Assembly (NCBI GenBank): GCA_028718125.1
Contig: JAQUMN010000015.1
Coordinates: forward strand, 21,640 to 85,639
Length of the DNA: 64,000 nt
Direction of reading: 5' to 3'
DNA from: Kiritimatiellia bacterium
GTDB taxonomy: Bacteria > Verrucomicrobiota > Kiritimatiellia > JAAZAB01
In this document: one piece after another, positions 1-9,906 of the stretch
Position numbering within the stretch: the stretch's first letter is position 1
How the letters are laid out: every line of letters starts with the position of its first letter
Made by a program: the position numbers and the translations under genes
The notes under the pieces: model-generated
Seen by the model: the letters and a program-made list of their open reading frames with translations, nothing else
Database searches by the model: none
What the model was told of the DNA's origin: nothing

Positions 1-191
1 ATATAAAATCTCTCATTGCCGGTATGACGTTGGTCTTTAGCCTGAATGGTTTTGGTGGCGGGACGGCGGCGCGAAAAGCACAAAGAAAAGCGTTGGTAGG
101 AATGATGCAGTGGCGAAAACAGAAAAAGACTTGGAGGAGTTGTTTGACAGTTGACTGTGGTCCGAATAAGGAAATTTAGGACAAAAAAACG

Positions 192-3100
192 ATGAACAAG
201 TTGTTATTGGCAGCATTAGGCGTGGTGGTGATGATAAGTATGGCGGATGGCGCTTATGCAGGCGCGAAGATAAAGGTCGGCATCTTCTCTCAGAATCAGA
301 GAGCAGATACTGCGCTGAAGGAGATAATACGCACATTGGAAGAGAAAGGAATGGAAACGGGGACGTTCAATAGCCAGGACGTCAGCGCCGGTAAAATATA
401 CGATTATGACGTTCTATTCTTCGGCGGCGGCTGGAATGGATACGACTGGCTTACCCTGCAAGGTAGAATGCATCTGGTGGAGTTTGTGCAGCAACGCGGC
501 GGCGGCGTAATCTTTTCCATGTTCCGCTGTGGTTGCGCGGCCAAAAGCAGTATAAGGCCGATTTTTCCCGAGATTGCTCAGGCCTACAACAAATCAAACG
601 GGCCTGAGATTATCATGGCCGACACAAACCATCCCATTGCCAAGGGACTTCCGAAAGAATTTGCAACGCCCTTCTGGGATCATGCGGTATTGAGGTTGGG
701 GCCGGAAGGAGAAATTATCGCGCTTGATTCCAACGATGATATATCAATTGCCTGCGGGAAGGTCGGCCAAGGCCGGGTGGTGTTTATTGGTTCCTGGATC
801 GGGATAGATAATGACGGGAAACCCTGTTATCCCCTTCCTCCCAACGACGAAAAACTTTTTTTAAACAGTATTGGCTGGGTCGCATCGAGCGTCAAGCGAC
901 CAACAACCAACGTCCAGATAAGCGCGGAAGTAAAAATGAAGGTATTAAGGAGAGAACGGACCTGGGACTGGACACATGACGAGCGCGGATTTGATTCGCG
1001 ACCAGGACTGCTTGCCTCGCAGATGTTTGAAGAAAAGGCACTTCTGGATGATCTTTTGTATAGAACCAAGGAACTGATTCCTTTTGCTTCTCCTGATTTG
1101 GCAAAAAGAATCTTAGCGTTGCAAGACCGGGTCTACTCGCTCGAAAACCATTTCTTGCTGATTTATGTGGAGAAGAAAAAGGAAAAGGAGATAGAAATAA
1201 GCAAAATGGGCTTGAAAGAATTGGAGCAAAAACCCGAATGGAACGGGACGTTCCTTTTTCCCCATCAGATTGAGCCTCTGCAAGCACAGGTGGAAGAACT
1301 TGAACGGATTCTTTCTCCGGCAATCGCAAATGCACAGGAAAAAAAAATTGAGAACGAAAAGAAGGAAGACCTGAGAAATATCCCGGATTTAATAAAAGAA
1401 TTAAGTTCCGGGGATAAGCATGCAAGGGCGGAAGCGCTTCTGGAATTAGGGCGCATCGGCGATAAACGAGCGGTTCCGTGCATGATAATGGCATTAAATG
1501 ACAGGGAGTATGAAATAAGGAAAAAAGCAATTTACGGTTTGAGCTGGATGCAGGCCCGGAAGGCGGTTCCCCACCTTTTACGGATGGGCAAGGAAACAAA
1601 AGACCGGTTGACAAAAAGAAGAATCGTGCAGGCATTGGGGATGATTGGTGATGCGAAAGCGGAAGATTTCCTGATTGAGCAATTGGAAGACAAGGATCGG
1701 CACACCCGCCAGAACGCCATCTTATCGCTGGGCTGGCTAAAGAGCAAAAAGGCGACACCTTATCTGTGTAAAATGGCGGAAAAAGAAGATACTGACAGAG
1801 AAGAAAGGGTTTGTCTTGTTCGGGCGCTTGGTCATATCGGAGATCAAAGTATAATTCCCTGCATCAGGAGAGTATCCGAAAGTTATTATGAACCTCCTAC
1901 GGCAGATTCGGCGGGCTATCACAATTTTATGATTATTCCCCTGGCCTGCGAGATGGCGATCAAAGAAATAGAAGACGGGGGCAGAAAACAAGTCGGCATA
2001 AGCCAGGAAGAATTTTTGCGGGAAAAGGAAAATTTCTATTGGCTGACCGGCAGATACAATGCCTTCTATGGCAGATTCTTCTTGTACGGTGCGATAGATA
2101 AAAACTTAAACGACACCCAGAGGATGCAAATCCTCCGCTACGCCAGATTTGCCGGCATAACCGGATTTATTGAATTCAACCATGTTTTAAGAAAACATAA
2201 ATATACGCCATGGTTTCCTGCCCTTGAAGAAGAATATCTACCCCGTTTTTCACAGTACAATTTAAAATATTTGCCCCAGTGGCGCCGCCGAGGAACCATT
2301 ATATTTGACAAGGCGGGCTTTGAATACGATATATTTAAGCAGGGAAAATATCCCTGCCTGGGCGGGTTCTGGGATGAAGAGAGTCTCGGCTGGGCGGGTT
2401 CCGGGATTACCGGCCGTATAAAAAGCGATACGATGTTCCATGACGATAAGGATTTCCAGGGATATCTGAGCCGGAAATACAATCAGGCGGAACTTTCCCG
2501 GTTCGGGATAAAGGAGATCAATGCGGTAAAAATTCCTCCACTTGACGACGAAGGCCGAAAAGAAAAATTCTTATTTGCAGAATATATGGAGTTTGTTGCC
2601 GAAGGCGGGACGGCAGAATACCAAGAAGCCGCGGAATGGCTGAGACAATTGAGGATGGGCACAGAACTGCTTTACAGTTTATCTTCAAGGTATGACGGCG
2701 GAAACTCCACCTATATTTCCGGTTATCCAAATGTTGCCCGCTTGATTGGAAGCGGCGGCCCACAGAGTTATGAATGTCATTCAGCACAAAATAATTTCGA
2801 TCTTGAGATGCACCTTGACGGCGAAGCCCGGCCTGTAATCGGCGAATGGTATGCCCATATGACAGATGGGAATGCGAGGGTCGAAAGGGGGTTTGCCTCA
2901 AGTTTGCTCCACGGCCAGTGTTTCTTTGAAATGAATTGGCAGCAAATAGCGCAAAGACCCTGGCGGGACATGAAAGCCTGGGAAAAAGGACGTTCTGAAG
3001 CAGCCGAAAGGCAATTCCAGAAGGGCAGGGCAATAAGCGATTACTTGGTCAATGCGGAAAGCCCCAAGATCATTGCCTTGTTATATTCAGGCAGGACAAC

Positions 3101-4112
3101 CACCCTCACCTATGGCAAAGGTAGTCCTGATGAAATGCCTCAGGGAAGAAGAAACCGTTACACCCAAGACCAGGAAGGTCTATGGGAGACCTTAATCCAA
3201 TTACATCTGCCGGTGGACATTCTGTGGCTGGAGACATTGACTGAGGAAAAAATGGGAAGATATAAAGTGGCGATTCTGTCCGGCGCAAGGTCTTTGTCCT
3301 CAGGGGAAGAGCGATTGTTAAAAGGTTGGGTCGAAAATGGCGGAATATTGATCTCGAGCGGCGGCGCGAGTCTGCATGATCAATGGGATATATCTCTGGC
3401 GAACTATGCGCTATCCGATGTGTTCGGCCTGGATTATGTGAAGACGGAGATGCAGGCTAAAGACGAGTTCTGGCGTTTCGTGGAGCGAGACATTAAACCG
3501 GAGAAAGTGGATAAGATCAAGCTGATTGATGAGGAATACAAGAAACATGCTCAGGGAAAAGAGACGGCTGAATACGAGCAGGCCGTTGGCTATGATGTCA
3601 TCAAGCCGACAAAAGGAAAAACTGTTGCCGCATGGGAAGATGGTTCCCCGGCGATAGTAGAGAACAAATATGGCCAGGGGCTTTCGATCTTTCTTTCCCC
3701 GAGCTATCCCGGATTAAGCCATAAGACCATCGGCTGGACGGCGGCCCCGCTTTATCTTGAATTCTGGGACGGGACGAAGGAACTGATCGGTGCCGCCGTT
3801 AAGCGCGGGCTTGAGTTTGCGCATGCGAGATTACCCATAGAAGCCATGAACTGCCCGCATTATGTGGAAGCGGCTTTAAGGGTTCAGGAGAAACAAAAGA
3901 GAGCCATGGTCCATCTTTTCAACATTGATTCCAAGGTAAACCTTGTCAAGGATGTGGAAGTGAAAGTAATCCTGCCGGGCAAATCAATCAAGGCTATTTA
4001 CTATCCTTATCCGGCGCGGCAAGAATTGAAATGTACTGTTGCCGGAGATACCGTCCGATTCAAGGTGCGCCCTCTCGACATTCATGAAGTGGCAGTGATC
4101 GAATACGAATAA
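192..4112 (+). CDS. Large secreted protein: ThuA/GATase-like N-terminus, HEAT repeats, C-terminal glycosidase-like region with GATase-like fold
   Basis: Signal peptide MNKLLLAALGVVVMISMADGAYA; DYDVLFFGGGWNGYD; repeated HEAT units (ALLELGRIGDKRAVPCMIMALND...); late 'YKVAILSGARSLSSGEERLLKGWVENGGILISSGG' resembling a beta-galactosidase trimerisation/GATase domain. Confidence 0.7.
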   Translation: MNKLLLAALGVVVMISMADGAYAGAKIKVGIFSQNQRADTALKEIIRTLEEKGMETGTFNSQDVSAGKIYDYDVLFFGGGWNGYDWLTLQGRMHLVEFVQQRGGGVIFSMFRCGCAAKSSIRPIFPEIAQAYNKSNGPEIIMADTNHPIAKGLPKEFATPFWDHAVLRLGPEGEIIALDSNDDISIACGKVGQGRVVFIGSWIGIDNDGKPCYPLPPNDEKLFLNSIGWVASSVKRPTTNVQISAEVKMKVLRRERTWDWTHDERGFDSRPGLLASQMFEEKALLDDLLYRTKELIPFASPDLAKRILALQDRVYSLENHFLLIYVEKKKEKEIEISKMGLKELEQKPEWNGTFLFPHQIEPLQAQVEELERILSPAIANAQEKKIENEKKEDLRNIPDLIKELSSGDKHARAEALLELGRIGDKRAVPCMIMALNDREYEIRKKAIYGLSWMQARKAVPHLLRMGKETKDRLTKRRIVQALGMIGDAKAEDFLIEQLEDKDRHTRQNAILSLGWLKSKKATPYLCKMAEKEDTDREERVCLVRALGHIGDQSIIPCIRRVSESYYEPPTADSAGYHNFMIIPLACEMAIKEIEDGGRKQVGISQEEFLREKENFYWLTGRYNAFYGRFFLYGAIDKNLNDTQRMQILRYARFAGITGFIEFNHVLRKHKYTPWFPALEEEYLPRFSQYNLKYLPQWRRRGTIIFDKAGFEYDIFKQGKYPCLGGFWDEESLGWAGSGITGRIKSDTMFHDDKDFQGYLSRKYNQAELSRFGIKEINAVKIPPLDDEGRKEKFLFAEYMEFVAEGGTAEYQEAAEWLRQLRMGTELLYSLSSRYDGGNSTYISGYPNVARLIGSGGPQSYECHSAQNNFDLEMHLDGEARPVIGEWYAHMTDGNARVERGFASSLLHGQCFFEMNWQQIAQRPWRDMKAWEKGRSEAAERQFQKGRAISDYLVNAESPKIIALLYSGRTTTLTYGKGSPDEMPQGRRNRYTQDQEGLWETLIQLHLPVDILWLETLTEEKMGRYKVAILSGARSLSSGEERLLKGWVENGGILISSGGASLHDQWDISLANYALSDVFGLDYVKTEMQAKDEFWRFVERDIKPEKVDKIKLIDEEYKKHAQGKETAEYEQAVGYDVIKPTKGKTVAAWEDGSPAIVENKYGQGLSIFLSPSYPGLSHKTIGWTAAPLYLEFWDGTKELIGAAVKRGLEFAHARLPIEAMNCPHYVEAALRVQEKQKRAMVHLFNIDSKVNLVKDVEVKVILPGKSIKAIYYPYPARQELKCTVAGDTVRFKVRPLDIHEVAVIEYE

Positions 4113-4113
4113 T

Positions 4114-6045
4114 ATGGAGAAATTAAACATGTCCATCTCGAAGGCCGACTGTTTAAATTTGAATAGCCATGTCCTTCAAAATAAATTTCCACTGGAAACC
4201 GAGGTGCAGCGGATGTTTAAAGATGGTCCAATTCCTGTTTCGCCGCCCGATTATCCTCTCTATCTGGACCTGGCTGAAGTCATAATCAATCATGCCGCCC
4301 CGTGGGTGAACGACGCCGGTGTGCTGATCGATCCGGTGGAAGGGCATGATGACCGCTGGGCGAGCAGCACAGTCGCGCGTTTTGTCTGTCCCGCTTCCAT
4401 CTTGGTGCGCGAAAAAAAGCGGACTGATCTTGTGCCGGTTATTACCCGGTCCATGGATCAATTATGCGCCGGAGTGCTTCAGCGGGCGGTGAGCGGCAAG
4501 GATGTTGTCTGGGGCGTTCTGGACTTGGTGTTGAAGGAAATAATCGTTACCTGGGACATTATGCGCACATATGTGCCGGAGGATGTTTCTGAAAAATGGC
4601 GTAAAATGCTTTCGGCTGTTTCGGCAAATGTTGCGTATTCATGTCTGAATTGCCTGGCGGAAAAGGGGTTGAGTTTGACCAATTACGGCGTTTCGGCTTG
4701 TACCGGCGAATGGATAAGGCATGTGCATGGGCTTTCCGGCGACCGCCAATGGATTGACCGTGTGCTGGCGCTGGAATTGCCTTTATTCACTCCTTTTGGC
4801 ATGTATCAGGATCCCCATGATCCCATGCTATACGATTTGATGGTTCGCCAGAACCTTTCCGAATTGCTGGCGCATGGATATGACGGAGCTCATAAAAAAC
4901 ACCTTGTCGATTTGCTGGTCCGATCGGGATGGACAATGTTAATGACACTTTCCGCCTGCGATTATGCGCCGTTCGGAGGCCGCTCCAATTTTGTGTTACA
5001 CAACGAGGCCATGCTTGCCTATAATTGCGATTTTCTGGCCGGATATTGGAGCGACCAAGGGCGTCCGGATTATGCGTCGGTTTTCAAGGAAGCGGCATAT
5101 CGATGCGGCAAAACAACAGAATCGTTTATCAGCGCCGATCCGGTTCGTTTTATCAAAAACTGGTTTGATCCTTCAAGCCGGCACGGCAAAGACGGTGCTT
5201 ATGGCGAGTATGCCAATTACCTTCTGTTGACGGCATCGTTATTTGCCCGCATTGCCCTTATGCCAAACAACAACATCCCGCCGGCAACATTGCCCGCAAA
5301 ATCAATGCGTTATACGGTCAACCTATGGCCCGCCTTTCACAAGACATTTGCCCGTTGCGGCGATACTTCCGTTGAAATTGACACACGGGCTCAAAAAGGA
5401 TATGACGCCACCGGACTTGGTCTATTGCATCACAAGGGTGCTCCTCCGGAACTGGTGTTATCCATGGGAATTCCGGCCGAGCCTTCTTATGTGATTTCCG
5501 GGGCGGAAAAAGGCCGGGCAGCGGCGCTTGGTCCCTGCTGGAAACTTCCGTCCGAACAATGGCAGTCCTTGGCCGCGTTAAATGACGAAATCGAACATGT
5601 GGCGTTTACAGAAGCGACGATTTCTTCGGATAATGTGATCTGGTCGTTGGAATGGTTTTTTAAATCGGGCGCACGGCTTCCAATGGCGATCATAAAACAG
5701 GTGTTCACTTTGTCGAATGGAAGTCTTGCCGTGGATGTTGCGTATCAGGGTGTTTTTGAAGAAACAGGATTTGAAATTCCCTGCCTGGTTGCCTCAGGTA
5801 AAGCTCAATCCGAAATCGAGGTTATTTCCGCGGAGACCGTGCAGGTCCGTTATCAGGGCTGGCGTTTTACGGCTGAACTTGCCGGCGCAACGGGCTGTGA
5901 AATCGAGGACGCGATCAGGGCCAACCGGCAGGCTCGGTATTGCATGGCGCGCTTCAGAATCAAAGCTCCGTTCTTTCGGGTGTTGTTAAAGGTAGTGCGC
6001 GAAGCCTGTCAGGCGGCTCCATTGGATAACTGCCGGCAAAAATAG
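4114..6045 (+). CDS. Conserved hypothetical, possibly an alpha/alpha-toroid polysaccharide-degrading enzyme
   Basis: 643 aa ORF starting 2 bp after the preceding gene; helical, Trp/Tyr-rich composition like toroid lyases. Weak family assignment. Confidence 0.55.
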   Translation: MEKLNMSISKADCLNLNSHVLQNKFPLETEVQRMFKDGPIPVSPPDYPLYLDLAEVIINHAAPWVNDAGVLIDPVEGHDDRWASSTVARFVCPASILVREKKRTDLVPVITRSMDQLCAGVLQRAVSGKDVVWGVLDLVLKEIIVTWDIMRTYVPEDVSEKWRKMLSAVSANVAYSCLNCLAEKGLSLTNYGVSACTGEWIRHVHGLSGDRQWIDRVLALELPLFTPFGMYQDPHDPMLYDLMVRQNLSELLAHGYDGAHKKHLVDLLVRSGWTMLMTLSACDYAPFGGRSNFVLHNEAMLAYNCDFLAGYWSDQGRPDYASVFKEAAYRCGKTTESFISADPVRFIKNWFDPSSRHGKDGAYGEYANYLLLTASLFARIALMPNNNIPPATLPAKSMRYTVNLWPAFHKTFARCGDTSVEIDTRAQKGYDATGLGLLHHKGAPPELVLSMGIPAEPSYVISGAEKGRAAALGPCWKLPSEQWQSLAALNDEIEHVAFTEATISSDNVIWSLEWFFKSGARLPMAIIKQVFTLSNGSLAVDVAYQGVFEETGFEIPCLVASGKAQSEIEVISAETVQVRYQGWRFTAELAGATGCEIEDAIRANRQARYCMARFRIKAPFFRVLLKVVREACQAAPLDNCRQK

Positions 6046-6093
6046 CATGTTGTATTTCGCGCGCGGAGCGCTGCTATAATATCGCATGGAAAC

Positions 6094-6960
6094 ATGATGA
6101 TAACGAAAAAAAAGATACGCCTGACGGTTGATTATTATCGGCATTTTGACGCCGATTTTGCGAGGGCTGTGCCGGCGGAAGGATACGGCGGCTGGCAAAA
6201 GACCGAAATTGAACTGGATCTGGCCCATACGGCCGTAGTGATTATGCATGCCTGGGATACCGGAACGCGGGAACAGTACCCGGGCTGGTACCGTTGCGTC
6301 GAATACCTTCCGCGCGCTCAGGAAATATTGCGCAAGGTATTTCCGCCCCTCGTGGCCGCCGTCCGCCGGAGCGGTATGCCTTTTTACCATGTAGTCGCAA
6401 AGGGCAAATATTATCGACAATATCCCGGCTTTCAACGCGCCTTGCGTTTGGCCGGCCCCGAATCAGTCCCCGAGCAGGCAAAAACCGATCCGGCCCTGGA
6501 ATCATTGCGCAGTTTTCGCTCTGAACATGTTTTCGTTGGACGCCGCAACCAGGACGATGTTAAAGCCGGCTTCAGCCGCCTGGATTTTCCGCCTGAAGCC
6601 AGACCGGAGGGCGAGGAGGGCATAGCCGAAAACGCCGCCCAGTTGTTTGCGCTGTGCAAGGCCGACGGCGTCAATCACCTCGTTTATGCCGGTTTTGCAG
6701 TCAACTGGTGCCTGCTGATGTCGTCCGGCGGCATGCTTGACATGAGCCGGCATGGCATTATGTGCTCGGTAATCCGTCAGGCGGTCACCGCCGTGGAAAA
6801 CAAGGAATCCGCCCGACTTGAATCACATAAGGAGGAAGCTCTCTGGCGCATTGCGCTGGCTTTTGGGTTCGTGTTCGACTTGGCCGATCTTATCGCCGTA
6901 CTTTGTCAAGGGTCGGATCAAAACCAGCCAGTACGGGTCACTTCAAAACCAGCCGGTTAA
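6094..6960 (+). CDS. Isochorismatase-like cysteine hydrolase
   Basis: TAVVIMHAWDTG near N-terminus and HLVYAGFAVNWCLLMSSGGMLDMSRHG resembling the isochorismatase-family catalytic Cys region. Confidence 0.7.
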   Translation: MMITKKKIRLTVDYYRHFDADFARAVPAEGYGGWQKTEIELDLAHTAVVIMHAWDTGTREQYPGWYRCVEYLPRAQEILRKVFPPLVAAVRRSGMPFYHVVAKGKYYRQYPGFQRALRLAGPESVPEQAKTDPALESLRSFRSEHVFVGRRNQDDVKAGFSRLDFPPEARPEGEEGIAENAAQLFALCKADGVNHLVYAGFAVNWCLLMSSGGMLDMSRHGIMCSVIRQAVTAVENKESARLESHKEEALWRIALAFGFVFDLADLIAVLCQGSDQNQPVRVTSKPAG

Positions 6961-7160
6961 GTTAAGCTAACGAGTATCATTTCTGTTCCTTTGTGCAAGC
7001 ATGCTCCGGTGATCTGAGGGCCGGAATGGGGCAAACTGTTACACGCCATGAACGCCCAAAATATGATTGCTTACAGGATGAATGGATCCTATTATGAAAG
7101 CATATTGTCCGGCATTTTCATGCGACCATGGTTCGGCAGGTAGGAGATATAGGCTATTTT

Positions 7161-7751
7161 ATGAAATTTTTACGTTTTCTTTTATTGGCGTTCATTTTGA
7201 CCAGCGTTGCGATCTGGCTGATCAACGCAGGATATGTGCAGCTGATCCTGCCCTCTAAACTTAACCGGGAAATCGACCGATGCCAGAACGAGCAGGATCT
7301 GGCCGTGTCAATTCGCATGCTGCAGGAGGTCCTGGCAAAATATCCCGAGGCGCCCAACCTCCCAGTGGCGGAACAACTGCTGAAAACCCGACAACGGCAA
7401 CTGACCCATACCGAGCAACTGATCAGGATCTTAGACCAGGTCAAAAACACTCCTCAGATTACCAATGCGCTTATCCTGCTGAAAAACGGCATGGACACAT
7501 ATTTCGATGCAACCAACCAGGCGAACGCCCGGCGGATCCTGATGGACCTCCAGTTACGGCTAGTTGAAACGGAACGTCTGGCCATTGCTATCCAATATGC
7601 CAAACAATCCGAGGACGCAACATACGGCGTGGAGGTGCTGACCCAGACTCTCGCTGAATCACCTAACGCCATTAACCGGCAGGAGGCTGAGGAGTTGCTG
7701 GCCAAGAAAAAACGGCAGCAGGCCGTTGATGAAGGCCGGGCAAACCCATGA
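7161..7751 (+). CDS. Membrane-anchored hypothetical protein
   Basis: ATG at 7161 gives MKFLRFLLLAFILTSVAIWLINAGYV (one TM) followed by helical repeats. Confidence 0.5.
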   Translation: MKFLRFLLLAFILTSVAIWLINAGYVQLILPSKLNREIDRCQNEQDLAVSIRMLQEVLAKYPEAPNLPVAEQLLKTRQRQLTHTEQLIRILDQVKNTPQITNALILLKNGMDTYFDATNQANARRILMDLQLRLVETERLAIAIQYAKQSEDATYGVEVLTQTLAESPNAINRQEAEELLAKKKRQQAVDEGRANP

Positions 7752-8042
7752 TCGAAAGCCCGTGAACCGCTGGAAAACAATCGCCGCAGGAACAAGCTTC
7801 ATCAGGATCAAGTCAGTTTTGCGATACCGTGCGCCGAAGAAGAAGAAGACCGAGAAATCCTGCCGGCCAACTCCACCGCTCTCTACCCATGGAAGCCATT
7901 TGCGCAAAACTCCTTTGATTGCTGCCCGGCTCAGTGTTTCCGTGGTGAAGGTTTGTGCTACATCGCACGCCTGCCAAGTCAAATCGTCAATAAAATGTAC
8001 CACGTAAATACGGGCGAGCCTTATTCTAAGGGCTTCTCGCCC

Positions 8043-8399
8043 CTATGCTCGACTATCCGGGGCCTTCCTTCTGCCATTGAAGGCCAGTATGGCAACCAGG
8101 GCGAAAACGCCCCAGACCACGTGCTCCACCAAGTTCAGCAGAGTGAGAAAACCGCCCATCGTGATTCGGCCCTGCTCGATAAGGCTGAAAGGAAAGGTGC
8201 TGACTTGCTGTCCAAGCGTCAACCGGTCTATGCCTGCCTGAAGCCAGAAGCCGAGCGGCAGAGCCACAAGCGGTAACAGCACAAGCGGCAGACCAAGCCA
8301 GAGAAACCCAGCATCCCTCGTTCCGCGATATTTCCGAACCAGCAGCACAGCCGCTAAAGCGTAAAGAACGAACGTAGTCGCGCCTAAAACACCAATCAT
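8043..8399 (-). CDS. Small multi-pass membrane protein
   Basis: 118 aa, about three hydrophobic segments. Confidence 0.45.
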   Translation of the reverse strand: MIGVLGATTFVLYALAAVLLVRKYRGTRDAGFLWLGLPLVLLPLVALPLGFWLQAGIDRLTLGQQVSTFPFSLIEQGRITMGGFLTLLNLVEHVVWGVFALVAILAFNGRRKAPDSRA

Positions 8400-8558
8400 T
8401 CCTGCTTCCCCTTTCCCGGGTGCAACAACACCCTTAATTCATTTCATTGAGCGTCCTTGCTTGAAGCTGTTTGGATGGATACACGGATCGATCAAACCTG
8501 CGTGGCGGCCAGCGGTCGTGAATCACGGCGGATGGACTGTCCACGCACGCGGCAACAA

Positions 8559-8807
8559 TCATTTCCCGTCTGTCTTTTTAATAGTGTAAATAACACCGGC
8601 AGTGAGCAAGGCAACAATCACCACTTCAATATTCAGCCGATACCGGTCGATAGGCATACGGTTATTTAGCGATTTGCTGAAGATATAGCCGAAGGTTATC
8701 GGCATATAATAATATTCCCGATCATAATGTGGCGGGAACAGCAATGCCAGTATCACCAGGCCGATACCAACCCACAAGGCAATCAGTTGTTTTTTCATTT
8801 TGCTCAT
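8559..8807 (-). CDS. Small membrane protein
   Basis: 82 aa with two predicted TM helices. Confidence 0.4.
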   Translation of the reverse strand: MSKMKKQLIALWVGIGLVILALLFPPHYDREYYYMPITFGYIFSKSLNNRMPIDRYRLNIEVVIVALLTAGVIYTIKKTDGK

Positions 8808-8921
8808 TTACGAAGCCGCCATTCTTGAATCGTTTTTTATTTCACGCGCTTTTCGGCAACAATCATGGGCAGCCCTGAATGGCGCTAAGTTAAGATGACT
8901 TGCGGGCGTTTGACAAGTTTT

Positions 8922-9906
8922 TTACCATTGTTTTTCACCATTGTGAGGAAGAGGTTTAAAGACACGTCTAGGCTTGGTGAGCAAAGGATAATGTTTTGGG
9001 CGCATTTTAACGGCACGCGGTTCAGAACGCCCTGCCCATACGGGCAACACGTCGGCTGCGAGAATGTTCCGCAAGCGTAAATGCAAACGGGTACGCGACC
9101 GTTTTGAGGTGGTTCGGAGCATGACCGGGGTGAAGGATCGGAGGGAGTCGACGGCCCCTTTGAAACTGATGCGCTGGCGTGGCAGCGCAGGTGTAATGGC
9201 CGCCTCGGCCATCAGCGCACGCACGCAGTTATACGCGATGAGAAACACGCGGAGTTCCTTTTCAATCATGTCCGGAGTGCGGCAGCGTATGGCCTCCATA
9301 CCCATGGTGGTTTTCAGGTCCCGAAAGGACAGCTCCATCTGCCAGCGTTGCAGGTATACGTTGCAGATGGCAGTGGCGTGATAGCGCTGTGCGTCGAGCA
9401 GTGTCGTGACGATCCACAGGGTCCGGGTTCGGGAACCTTTGATCTGTAGGCAAGAACGGATGCTGCGCACGGGGATAATGGCCGGCAGGATCTTCCATTC
9501 GGCCGGCGTCATGTAGGCGGGTGGAATCGGCGGTTTAGGCAACGAGGTCAGCCAGTCATTTGGTCCGAGTTTGGGGACGTGCCACAGATCGAGGTTTCGT
9601 CCTTGTGATAGCCGGGCCACCACATCGACGCCTTGCAACGGCATGGCGGCCAGAAAGACGAAGCAACCATACATTCGGTCCCCGAGCGCAATGTCGCCAG
9701 TCAACAGCGTGCGCCATAAGAGTTTAAGCATGGCCATCTCGCCTGCATAGCAGGCCGCGGTAACGATATGGGAGATGGCGCCGCTGGCCAGAGAAAAAAC
9801 AGCCAACGCGCGCATGACGGGGAATCCGTGTCCGGATTTTCCGCCGAAGCCGGAACTGCCTGCGGCATGGCGGGCCACAAGGCTTTTTATCCGGTAGAAA
9901 GCGTTC
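8922..9906 (-). pseudogene. 5'-truncated IS4-type (DDE) transposase
   Basis: GDIALGDRMYGCF and Y-(2)-R-(3)-E-like 'YLQRWQMELSFRDLKTTMGMEAIRC' signature; frame continues upstream as NAFYRIKSLVARHAAGSSG without an N-terminal domain and abuts the next gene's stop codon. Confidence 0.75.

Noticed and set aside
892-1758. Long ORFs on the strand opposite clear genes (e.g. 892-1758, 12511-13578, 13786-14634, 19516-20391, 21611-22717, 41551-42435)
   Set aside because: They mirror strongly supported coding frames, are Gly/His/Arg/Ser-rich without motifs, and are explained by GC-rich codon composition.
7659-8007. Minus-strand ORF at 7659-8003 and plus-strand ORFs at 7726-8276 as genes
   Set aside because: No convincing start context or motif; partly antisense to better-supported ORFs.
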